The position numbers and the translations under genes are program-made. 5,530 nt of DNA from Wenzhouxiangella sp. (GTDB lineage: Bacteria > Pseudomonadota > Gammaproteobacteria > Xanthomonadales > Wenzhouxiangellaceae): NCBI GenBank assembly GCA_007135355.1, contig SLJA01000107.1:1-5530 (forward strand), written 5' to 3'. The number at the start of each line of letters is the position of its first letter. The stretch's first letter is position 1. Below, in pieces: positions 1-5,530 of the stretch. The notes under the pieces were generated by a model. The model had not been told where the DNA came from. It saw only the letters and a program-made list of their open reading frames with translations, and made no database searches.

Positions 1-3000
1 CGCACCACGGTCTTTTCCGAGCAGCCCAGGCAGGCACCGTCGCCGCTGGTGAACGGCAGGTAGATCTCTTTTTTCAGCAGGATGTGGTCGAGCACGCCGA
101 TGGCCTGCTCCAGATCGTCGATGCGGATGAAGTCATCGCTGGTGCTGGGCAGGTCGCGCCAGATCTCCCACTGCCCGCGCAGTTTGTCGAGCGACTCGGT
201 GGTCTGGGTGATCTGCTCGAGCGCGTTGTCCTCGCACACCACCACGCACTCGGCACAACCCTTGCAGGTTTCCGGATTGATGGTGATGCTGAGCAGCCCG
301 CCGCTGCCGGGCTGCTTACTCTCGCGCTGGCTGTAGAAGGGACGGGTCAGCGACCACTGGAAATCGCCCAGGGCCTGCTCCAGCCAGCCGAACTCGGTTT
401 CCAGTTCAGCCCGCTGCGCGGCATCGGTGGTCGCGGCCAACTGATCTTCAATCGCCTCGGAAATCAGGCCACGGGCGGCAACACCGGCCCCGGCCTCGTC
501 AAACAGCTTGCGTATGCGGCCTTCGAGTGCGTTGATCACCCGCGGCAGGCGTTCCGGGGCATGGCCGGCCTTGCGCACCCGCGCCATTGCGGTATTGAGA
601 ATTTCGCTCAAGGAATTGACCAGGCCGGGGATGGCCGTGTCCGGACACACCGTCCAGCATTTGCCACAGGCGGTGCAGTTTTCCGGAATCCAGATCGGAT
701 GGCCGTTGCGGATGCCGCTCATGTCGCGGAATAGCGCGGTCGAGGCCGGCACGGCGCTCAAGGCCATGAACGGATCGGCCAGATTGTCGTTGCCGCGGCC
801 GCTGGCGTACAGGCTGCCGGTGTCGGTCCAGAAGCGCTGGATGTCGCTCAAGGGCGCCTTGCTGGCCGGCAGCCCACGCACCGTGATCGGCACCCGTGGT
901 GCGGCCAGTGCGGTGCCGGACTCCTCCGGCAGGCTGAAATCGGTGACCTCGCGCAATTCGTCATAGCCGCGCCGGATCACGCGCAGGTTGTCTTCGACCA
1001 CGCGCGCGCCGCGCGCGCCGAATTTTTTCTGCAGGCGTTCGCGCATGGAGTCGATCAGGCGTTCCTCGTCCATGCCGTGCTCGGCCAGGATGCCGGTGGC
1101 AGAGAAGAACGCGCCCTGGAAGGCGATGCCCTGCATGCGTAGCTCCAGGTCCGGGTCGGTGGCTTCTTCGCGCGCGATGCGGAAGGCGTCGAGGAAGCAC
1201 GCTCGGATCTTGCGCTCGACAATCTGGCGCCGGTAATGCTCGGGCAGGCGCTTGAAGGCCTCCTCGGGCGTCTTGGCGTCGGACTGCATGATCAACAGCC
1301 CACCCTCGCGCAAGCCGGCCAGGGCGTTGCTGTGGCCGAACACATTGGGGTCGGGCGAGAGCACCACGTCGACGTGCTGGTACTCGCCGTTGACGCGGAT
1401 CTTCTCCGGCGCCACGGCCAGGTAGAAGGTGGTCGGCTGGCCCTTCTTCTCCGAGCCGTACTTGGGGTTGGCCTTGATATGCCAGCCGAGCAGGTCGAAC
1501 AAGGTGGTGGCCAGGTGCTTGCCCGTCGTGATCGCACCCCAGCCGCCAATCGAGTGCATGCGCACGGTGACGCAGCGCTCCGGCATCAGGTTGGGGTTTT
1601 CGCTGCCCTTGACCACCAGTTCGGTCAGGTTCGGGTAGTCGCGCACCAGGCGCTCCTGGCGAATCTGGTCCTTGGGGTTCAACGGTGTGTCGCGCAGGAA
1701 GTCGATGCTCAGGTAATACAGGCGACGCCCGGCGCCATCGGGCAGCATGTTCTCGACCGCGCCAATCAGATCGCCCGGGGTCACATCGCGGCTGCCCAGG
1801 CCAAAACAGGCCGAGTACAGGTCGGGGACATCGGACAACTTCTGATAGGCCGGCAAACCGGGGTGAATCGGCCGGCCGCCGGCGCGGCCGTTTTCAATGC
1901 ACTTGCCCAGCGTGGCACGCACCTCGCGCGCCAGCGGCGGATCGACGGCCAGGGGCTGATCGGTCCGCTCCAGCACCGTGACCGCGCCACGGCCACGCAG
2001 CATCTGCCCAATCAGGTCGGCCGGAAACGGCCGGAACATCAGCAGATCCACCACACCGAGCTTGATGCCGCGGGTATCGCGCAGATAGTCGGCCACCGCT
2101 TCGGCGGTCGGGATAACGCTGCCCTGGGCCAGCAGCAGGTACTGCGCATCTTCGATGCGATAACCGGCCACGCGCGAGTACACGCGCCCGGTCAGCTCGG
2201 CATATTCGGCAAAGGCCTGCTCGGCCAGGGCCGGAATGGCGTCGAAGAAGAACGGGCGCTGTGCGGCCACGCTTTGCATGTAGGCGTCCTGGTTCTGCAC
2301 CGTGCCGGACATCATCGGGTTGTCCACGTCCCACAACTCGGGTACGCGGCGGCGCGTGTCGCCGTAGAGCAGGCGCTGGGCCGGTGTCGGGCACTCGATG
2401 ATGTCTTCGGGCCGGCCCAGGTATTCGGCCACCAGTTCGCGCTCGGGCAGCATCAGCGATTCGATCAGATGGGTGGTCAGGAAACCGTCCTGGCCGACGA
2501 TGCCGGGGTTCAGCGCCAGCTCGGCCAGACGGTGGGCGATCAGGTTGAGATCGGCCGCGGCCTGGGCGTCGCGGGCGAAGACCTGGAAGAAGCCAGTGTC
2601 GTCGACGCAGTGGTAATCGTCGTGGCCGGCATGCACGTTCAGGGTGGCTTTGGTGATGGCCCGGCAGCCCATGTTGAGCACATAGGTCAGGCGTTTGCCC
2701 ACCGCCGGATACAGCGATTCGTGCATGTAGGCCACGCCCTGACCGGACGAGAAATTGGCCGCGCGCAAGCCGGTCATGGCCATGCCGGCGGTCACGGCGG
2801 CAGCCGCGTGTTCGCCTTCCGGCTCGACAAAGATCAGCGGCCGATCGGAGATATTGCGGTAGCCGGCGGAGGCGGCTTCGGCCCAGCCCTCGCCCATCTG
2901 GGTCGACGGCGTGATCGGGTAGGCGCCGGCGGCGTCACTGCCGTCACACTCGACCGAGACCACGGCGCTGTTGCCGTCCATCGCGGCTCGCTGGCCGGGG

Positions 3001-3044
3001 TATTTGGCTTGCGCTTCGGGCTGGCTGCGGGTGGCTTGCTTCAT
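1..3044 (-). CDS. Pyruvate:ferredoxin/flavodoxin oxidoreductase, NifJ/Por-like fused form (3' end off window)
   Basis: Thiamine-diphosphate and Fe-S enzyme that would oxidatively decarboxylate a 2-oxoacid, probably pyruvate, with CoA to acyl-CoA, CO2 and reduced ferredoxin/flavodoxin in the cytoplasm. The window shows 1014 codons plus two bases. Domain I starts at about residue 20 with DGNSAVVSVE and YPITPST (42-48). By remembered alignment to Desulfovibrio africanus PFOR, Thr45, Glu78 and Arg128 match its Thr31, Glu64 and substrate-binding Arg114. Domain II follows (about 260-430, with GLGSRDVTP at 415-423), then a gamma domain (about 490-700, starting VRMHSIGGWGA). Ferredoxin motifs lie at Cys790/793/796/800 and Cys927/930/933/937. 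GDGACLGCSEK (1001-1011), with Cys1005/1008, opens the TPP/proximal-cluster domain, which runs off the window. ATG 3042-3044 is preceded by AGGA (3052-3055) at 7-nt spacing. It lies 34 bp behind rnfB. The 126-residue gap between ferredoxin motifs is unusually long. Family is certain; exact substrate and acceptor are inferred. Confidence 0.93.
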   Translation of the reverse strand, partial: MKQATRSQPEAQAKYPGQRAAMDGNSAVVSVECDGSDAAGAYPITPSTQMGEGWAEAASAGYRNISDRPLIFVEPEGEHAAAAVTAGMAMTGLRAANFSSGQGVAYMHESLYPAVGKRLTYVLNMGCRAITKATLNVHAGHDDYHCVDDTGFFQVFARDAQAAADLNLIAHRLAELALNPGIVGQDGFLTTHLIESLMLPERELVAEYLGRPEDIIECPTPAQRLLYGDTRRRVPELWDVDNPMMSGTVQNQDAYMQSVAAQRPFFFDAIPALAEQAFAEYAELTGRVYSRVAGYRIEDAQYLLLAQGSVIPTAEAVADYLRDTRGIKLGVVDLLMFRPFPADLIGQMLRGRGAVTVLERTDQPLAVDPPLAREVRATLGKCIENGRAGGRPIHPGLPAYQKLSDVPDLYSACFGLGSRDVTPGDLIGAVENMLPDGAGRRLYYLSIDFLRDTPLNPKDQIRQERLVRDYPNLTELVVKGSENPNLMPERCVTVRMHSIGGWGAITTGKHLATTLFDLLGWHIKANPKYGSEKKGQPTTFYLAVAPEKIRVNGEYQHVDVVLSPDPNVFGHSNALAGLREGGLLIMQSDAKTPEEAFKRLPEHYRRQIVERKIRACFLDAFRIAREEATDPDLELRMQGIAFQGAFFSATGILAEHGMDEERLIDSMRERLQKKFGARGARVVEDNLRVIRRGYDELREVTDFSLPEESGTALAAPRVPITVRGLPASKAPLSDIQRFWTDTGSLYASGRGNDNLADPFMALSAVPASTALFRDMSGIRNGHPIWIPENCTACGKCWTVCPDTAIPGLVNSLSEILNTAMARVRKAGHAPERLPRVINALEGRIRKLFDEAGAGVAARGLISEAIEDQLAATTDAAQRAELETEFGWLEQALGDFQWSLTRPFYSQRESKQPGSGGLLSITINPETCKGCAECVVVCEDNALEQITQTTESLDKLRGQWEIWRDLPSTSDDFIRIDDLEQAIGVLDHILLKKEIYLPFTSGDGACLGCSEKTVV

Positions 3045-3051
3045 GATGATG

Positions 3052-3055
3052 TCCT
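3052..3055 (-). promoter_or_regulatory. Shine-Dalgarno of the oxidoreductase gene
   Basis: On the minus strand, AGGA stands 7 nt before the ATG at 3042-3044, inside the 34-bp rnfB-oxidoreductase gap. There is no other in-frame start nearby, so it fixes the start. It overlaps a CCTAGG palindrome (3053-3058), which I regard as chance. Confidence 0.7.
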
Positions 3056-3078
3056 AGGTTCTCGTTGTTACTCAAAGT

Positions 3079-3942
3079 TCAGGCGGTAGCTCGCGGACCG
3101 CGCAGAGCCTGCGGCATGCGGGCACTGGCGCCGATCTCGGGTCGGCCGTTTTCGATCCAGACGATCGCCCCGGTCGGGCAGCGGTCGATGGCCTTGCGCG
3201 GCGGCTTGCCGGGCGCGTTGTTCACATTGACCGGTAGGTTGCTTTCCAACCGCAGCCACTGCGGCGCATCGCGCACGCAGCGCTCGCAGGCGGTGCAGGC
3301 AACCTTGCAGGTTTCGAGCAGTTCATTGCCTTCAAGCGGATTGTTGCAGGCCACCCACAGCGGCTGCTGCTCTGGCACGATGCTGAACAGATCCTTGGGG
3401 CAGGCGCGCACGCAGTCGCCGCAGGCGGTGCAGGCGACCTCGTCAACGATCGGCAACCCCAGCGGGCTCATGCGAATGGCATCGAAGTCGCAGGAGCGCT
3501 CGCAGTCGCCCAGCCCCAGGCATCCCCAGGCACAGGCCTTGCCACCGTCATCGACCACGGCCGCGGCCGCGCAACTGGGCTGGCCCTGGTAATTGGCCAG
3601 GAAGCGTGCGGTATTGCGGTCGCCGGCACAGGCCAGGCGCGCGACCTTGCGATCGGCCTCACCGACCGGAACGCCGAGATAGATCGCGATGCGCTGGCGT
3701 GCCGGATCCGAACTGACCGAACAACCGGCCGGCGCCGCATCACCCTTCAGCAGCGCCTCGGCGAAGGCACGGCAGCCGGGCTGGCCGCAGGCGCCACAGT
3801 TGGTACCAGGCAGCAGGTTGACCAGCTTTTCCAGGCGCTGGTCTTCCTCGACATGCAGGAACCGCCCGGCCAACAGGAGAATGCCCGACAGCAGTATGGC
3901 CAGTCCGGCCAGGGCCAGGGCTGCGACCAGTGCACCACTCAT
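3079..3942 (-). CDS. rnfB: RnfB-like membrane-anchored multi-cluster Fe-S electron-transfer protein
   Basis: 287 residues from ATG 3940-3942. One hydrophobic helix (about 4-28) anchors it in the inner membrane, as in RnfB. Next comes the RnfB-type 4Fe-4S domain, NCGACGQPGC with Cys49/52/57 and Cys74. A cysteine-rich ferredoxin region follows: Cys137/141/147/151 in CAWGCLGLGDCERSC, the arrangement I associate with Clostridium/Bacteroides-type RnfB; Cys171/174/177/181 in CTACGDCVRACP; Cys216/219/222 in CTACERC; and Cys255 in RCPTGAI. In the last unit the expected fourth Cys at 226 is Ala, and the usual CxxCxxC before CPTGAI is absent, so one cluster seems lost. The gene sits 34 bp before the oxidoreductase gene and probably exchanges electrons with it at the membrane. 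Other rnf genes are not visible. A GTG 15 bp upstream (3955-3957) is an alternative start giving 292 residues; neither has a strong Shine-Dalgarno. Confidence 0.87.
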   Translation of the reverse strand: MSGALVAALALAGLAILLSGILLLAGRFLHVEEDQRLEKLVNLLPGTNCGACGQPGCRAFAEALLKGDAAPAGCSVSSDPARQRIAIYLGVPVGEADRKVARLACAGDRNTARFLANYQGQPSCAAAAVVDDGGKACAWGCLGLGDCERSCDFDAIRMSPLGLPIVDEVACTACGDCVRACPKDLFSIVPEQQPLWVACNNPLEGNELLETCKVACTACERCVRDAPQWLRLESNLPVNVNNAPGKPPRKAIDRCPTGAIVWIENGRPEIGASARMPQALRGPRATA

Positions 3943-4180
3943 CGCGCCGCACCCCACTGCAGGCAGCCGCGCCGGTGTGCCGAATGCAATCGCCGTGATG
4001 CAGACATATGGGTTGCCTTGTCGCCTCCACCGGTATCAAAAACCTGGGCCGGCGCGCGGGAAAAGGCTTTATCGCTGCCTCCGTGCCTGCCGATCCTCTC
4101 CTCCACCGGCTTTCTGATCCCGAAATTCCGGGCAGGCAGCCAGTACACCTTCAGATTAGCCTCGTCCGACCACGCAAAAA

Positions 4181-4208
4181 ATGATCTCGCTCAAAAAATG
4201 CGGATCAA
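4181..4208 (-). promoter_or_regulatory. Weak sigma70-like promoter candidate for rnfB-oxidoreductase
   Basis: Reading the minus strand, TTGATC (4203-4208) and GATCAT (4181-4186) each match four of six consensus bases and are separated by 16 bp. It lies in the AT-rich patch just downstream of tesB. A transcript from here would have an rnfB leader of about 230 nt. It overlaps the hairpin at 4191-4221, so promoter and terminator functions would compete for the same bases. Match quality alone cannot prove it. Confidence 0.25.
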
Positions 4209-4221
4209 AGGCATTTTTCGA
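4191..4221 (-). terminator. Hairpin with U-run downstream of tesB (possible terminator)
   Basis: Arms 4191-4201 and 4211-4221 pair over 11 bp (one G-U in the minus-strand RNA) around a 9-nt loop. On the minus strand the second arm is GCATTTTTTGA, so the stem ends in a run of six U, starting about 35 nt after the tesB stop. The stem is mostly A-U, weaker than a classical intrinsic terminator, and the U-run is inside the stem. The same shape would work on the plus strand. Confidence 0.35.
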
Positions 4222-4239
4222 TGAAATTGGATTCATCGA
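4218..4239. repeat. Second hairpin, mutually exclusive with 4191-4221
   Basis: Arms 4218-4225 and 4232-4239 (CGATGAA/TTCATCG plus one outer T-A pair) are perfect complements over 8 bp around a 6-nt loop. The arms share bases 4218-4221 with the neighbouring hairpin, so only one can form fully. It abuts the palindrome ATCGATCGAT (4235-4244). No factor-binding consensus is recognised. Confidence 0.45.
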
Positions 4240-4255
4240 TCGATTCACAGAGACA

Positions 4256-5119
4256 TCAACGCGCCTGACGGGGTCGAATCACGCCCTCCTGGGCCACCGA
4301 AGCCACCAGGACCCCGTCGCGGGTAAAGATCTGCCCCCGTGAGTAGCCCCGCCCGCCGTAGCTGTTGGGGCTGTCGCAGGCATACAGCAGCCAGTCATCG
4401 ACCCGGCACGGGCGGTGGAACCACAAGGCGTGGTCGAGACTGGCCATCTGCACGCGGCGGCTGCGGAAATCCAGCTCATGCGGGAAGGTGGCCGTGCCGA
4501 GCAGTTCGTAGTCGGAAACATAGGTCAGGAGATGGCGATGCAAGGCCTCGTCGTCCGGCAGCGCCTCCCAGGCTTTCATCCACACATGCTTTACAGCCGG
4601 GCGCGCTGAAGGGTCCAGGAACTTTGGCGGCTCGACCGGACGGAACTCGAAGGGTGGCGAATGCATGAGCAGGCGACGCATTTTCTCAGGTGCATGCTCG
4701 GCTGCCGCGCGACCGAGTTCGGTGCTGTTCCTCAGGCCCTCCGGGCCCGGCACTTCAGGCATCTCGGCCTGGTGATCCCAGGCCGGCTCGTCAGTATGGA
4801 AAGAGGCCGTCATGTTGAGAATCGGCCGACCGTGCTGAATCGCCACCACGCGCCGATTGGAATAGGTGCGCCCGTCGCGCGCGCGCTCGACCTGGTAAAT
4901 CACAGGATGGTGAAAGTCGCCGGGCCGAAGGAAATAGGCATGCAGCGAATGCGGCCGCCGACCGTCCACGGTCTGATGCGCCGCCGACAGGCCCTGCCCG
5001 ACGATCTGCCCACCAAACACCTGCGGCGCGCCGATGTCGCGGCTCTCACCGCGGAAGATGTTGTCGTCGATACGCTCGAGTTCGAGCAGGCTGATGACGT
5101 CGTGGAGTCCGGAACTCAC
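4256..5119 (-). CDS. tesB: Acyl-CoA thioesterase II
   Basis: Hydrolyses acyl-CoA to free acid and CoA; a cytoplasmic double-hotdog enzyme with broad chain-length use in characterised homologues. At 287 residues it matches E. coli TesB (286) nearly end to end. Family landmarks are FRGESRDIG (22-30), QVFGGQIVGQ (33-42), HSLHAYFLRPGD (57-68), RRVVAIQHGRPI (89-100), MTASFH (103-108), SLDHALWFHRP (227-237) and DGVLVASVAQEGV (268-280). The catalytic set of E. coli Asp204/Thr228/Gln278 corresponds to Asp203, Ser227 and Gln277. Ser for Thr keeps the hydroxyl and, as I recall, also occurs in human ACOT8. The start is GTG 5117-5119, chosen because the N-terminus then aligns with E. coli TesB and no ATG lies upstream in frame; the Shine-Dalgarno is weak. 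It is 161 bp after the symporter and 313 bp before rnfB, so probably its own unit. Confidence 0.95.
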   Translation of the reverse strand: MSSGLHDVISLLELERIDDNIFRGESRDIGAPQVFGGQIVGQGLSAAHQTVDGRRPHSLHAYFLRPGDFHHPVIYQVERARDGRTYSNRRVVAIQHGRPILNMTASFHTDEPAWDHQAEMPEVPGPEGLRNSTELGRAAAEHAPEKMRRLLMHSPPFEFRPVEPPKFLDPSARPAVKHVWMKAWEALPDDEALHRHLLTYVSDYELLGTATFPHELDFRSRRVQMASLDHALWFHRPCRVDDWLLYACDSPNSYGGRGYSRGQIFTRDGVLVASVAQEGVIRPRQAR

Positions 5120-5182
5120 CGTCTCAATGTCCGTGATGATCGTAGCCGAGAGTCTAGCGCCGATTTCGATTACGAGGGTTCA

Positions 5183-5295
5183 GGGGCTAGGGGCTAGGGG
5201 CTAGGGAGCATCGACGACGCGGATGGTGAGTCGAAGCATTTTTTGCCGAGCTTGAAGCGTTCGACCAAGCTCCCTGACCCCTAGTCCCTAGCCCC
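5183..5295. repeat. MITE-like inverted repeat built of CTAG heptamers
   Basis: The left arm (5183-5209) is three perfect tandem copies of GGGGCTA followed by GGGAGC. The right arm (5269-5295) is its reverse complement over 27 bp with three mismatches. The 59-bp core holds an inner stem (about GTCGAAGC at 5230-5237 against GCGTTCGAC at 5257-5265, one bulge) and the run GCATTTTTTGC (5236-5246). CTAG, usually rare in proteobacterial DNA, occurs five times in the arms and once just outside (5154-5157). I found no clear target-site duplication and no coding capacity. The right arm overlaps the symporter 3' end. It may be a dispersed non-coding repeat, a folded RNA element or both. The rest of 5120-5280 shows no convincing tesB promoter. 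Confidence 0.7.
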
Positions 5296-5530
5296 CCTCC
5301 CTATCCACGCAATCACCAAAGCCAGCAAAAATGGCACCAGCCGCTCCACCGCATTGCCCGGCGCTTGTGGGAAGAAGCTGATGATCACGGTCAACAAGGC
5401 CCCGGTCAGCATGGCGGCCAGACGGTAGCGGGCGTCGACCGGGCCGGCGAACAGCAGCACGATCAGCAGCGGCCCGAAGGCGTTGCCCAGCACCTGCCAG
5501 GCAAACAGCACGCGGTCGAAGATGGTGGCC
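5281..5530 (-). CDS. putP: Sodium:solute symporter, PutP-like, C-terminal fragment (5' end off window)
   Basis: Inner-membrane transporter of the solute:sodium symporter family, probably taking up proline with Na+. Only the last 82 codons are in the window. The frame is open to the edge and begins ATIFDRVLFAWQVLGNAFGP, so the GTG at 5509-5511 is an internal Val, not a start. The FAWxxLGxAFGP motif matches the late membrane segment of PutP-like proteins (E. coli has a similar AWxGFGAAFGP). Three hydrophobic stretches are visible: about residues 7-29 of the fragment, 34-53 and 61-76. The end of the protein is odd: its last six residues (GRGARD) and the TAG stop (5281-5283) are encoded by the G-rich CTAG repeat, suggesting that repeat insertion replaced the original tail. 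Family assignment is fairly sure; proline as substrate rests on resemblance only. Confidence 0.72.
   Translation of the reverse strand, partial: ATIFDRVLFAWQVLGNAFGPLLIVLLFAGPVDARYRLAAMLTGALLTVIISFFPQAPGNAVERLVPFLLALVIAWIGRGARD

Larger units (their letters stand above)
3943..4255. other. 313-bp intergenic region upstream of rnfB
   Basis: No gene is supported here. The part next to rnfB is GC-rich and the part next to tesB (about 4171-4255) is AT-rich, unlike the rest of the window. It contains two overlapping hairpins, a direct repeat of CAAAAAATG and a weak minus-strand promoter candidate, each listed separately. A 69-codon minus-strand frame (GTG 4148 to TGA 3939) ends in an ATGA overlap with the rnfB start. 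It has rare AGA/AGG/GGA codons and no recognisable domain, and its only SD-like bases directly abut the start, so I do not call it a gene. Confidence 0.6.

Noticed and set aside
84..734. 216-codon plus-strand open frame
   Set aside because: It is antisense to the ferredoxin region of the oxidoreductase and shows no domain; it is another shadow.
1236..3089. 617-codon plus-strand open frame
   Set aside because: It lies opposite the oxidoreductase gene, whose GC-rich codon bias removes stops from that antisense frame. The translation has no recognisable domain and is rich in Gly/Ala/His/Arg/Val, typical of antisense shadows, while the minus-strand product is an unmistakable enzyme.
4191..4208. 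Possible FNR box (TTGAT half-site on the minus strand)
   Set aside because: Oxygen control of a PFOR operon would be plausible, but the second half-site (ATTTT in place of ATCAA) matches only two of five bases.
4227..4228. Frameshift or broken gene in the 3943-4255 gap
   Set aside because: No reading frame there resembles any protein family and the AT-rich end has no coding character, so nothing supports a pseudogene.
5183..5295. CRISPR array or integron attC site
   Set aside because: The 7-bp tandem units have no spacers, so it is not CRISPR. The arms lack the core sites I would expect of attC, and no integrase or cassette is near.
5509..5511. GTG as the start of a separate 76-residue membrane protein
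   Set aside because: The frame continues upstream to the window edge with residues that fit the symporter family (ATIFDR before VLFAW), so this GTG is an internal Val.

Overview
The window is high-GC, and every gene I can support is on the minus strand. In order of transcription (right to left) these are: the C-terminal end of a sodium:solute symporter that looks like PutP (5281-5530, 5' end off the window); a complete acyl-CoA thioesterase II, TesB (4256-5119); a complete RnfB-like membrane-anchored iron-sulfur protein (3079-3942); and the first 1014 codons of a large fused pyruvate:ferredoxin/flavodoxin oxidoreductase (1-3044, 3' end off the window). GC content, GC-rich codon use and the resemblance of TesB and the symporter tail to proteobacterial proteins suggest a gammaproteobacterium, perhaps near Xanthomonadales/Chromatiales. 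That placement is inference and not proven by the sequence.

Region by region: the left 3.9 kb is one redox module. rnfB and the oxidoreductase gene are 34 bp apart, and the second has its own AGGA Shine-Dalgarno, so they are almost certainly co-transcribed. The oxidoreductase would decarboxylate a 2-oxoacid, probably pyruvate, to acyl-CoA and pass electrons through its own Fe-S clusters. The RnfB-like protein, with one N-terminal membrane helix and several Fe-S sites, is the likely partner carrying those electrons to or from the membrane. No rnfA/C/D/G/E gene is visible. Both proteins depart from the classical pattern: the oxidoreductase has about 126 residues between its two ferredoxin CxxCxxC motifs, and the RnfB-like protein has lost ligands for one cluster of its last ferredoxin unit.

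The 313-bp gap between tesB and rnfB (3943-4255) ends in an AT-rich patch next to tesB. It holds two overlapping, mutually exclusive hairpins, a 17-bp-spaced direct repeat of CAAAAAATG and a weak candidate promoter. It probably separates tesB transcription from the rnfB/oxidoreductase operon.

The 161-bp gap between the symporter and tesB (5120-5280) contains most of a MITE-like element. It consists of 27-bp imperfect inverted arms made of CTAG-containing G-rich heptamers around a 59-bp core. Its right end supplies the last six codons and the stop of the symporter gene, and both arms fit G-quadruplex motifs. The long open frames on the plus strand opposite the oxidoreductase (up to 617 codons) are shadows of its codon bias.
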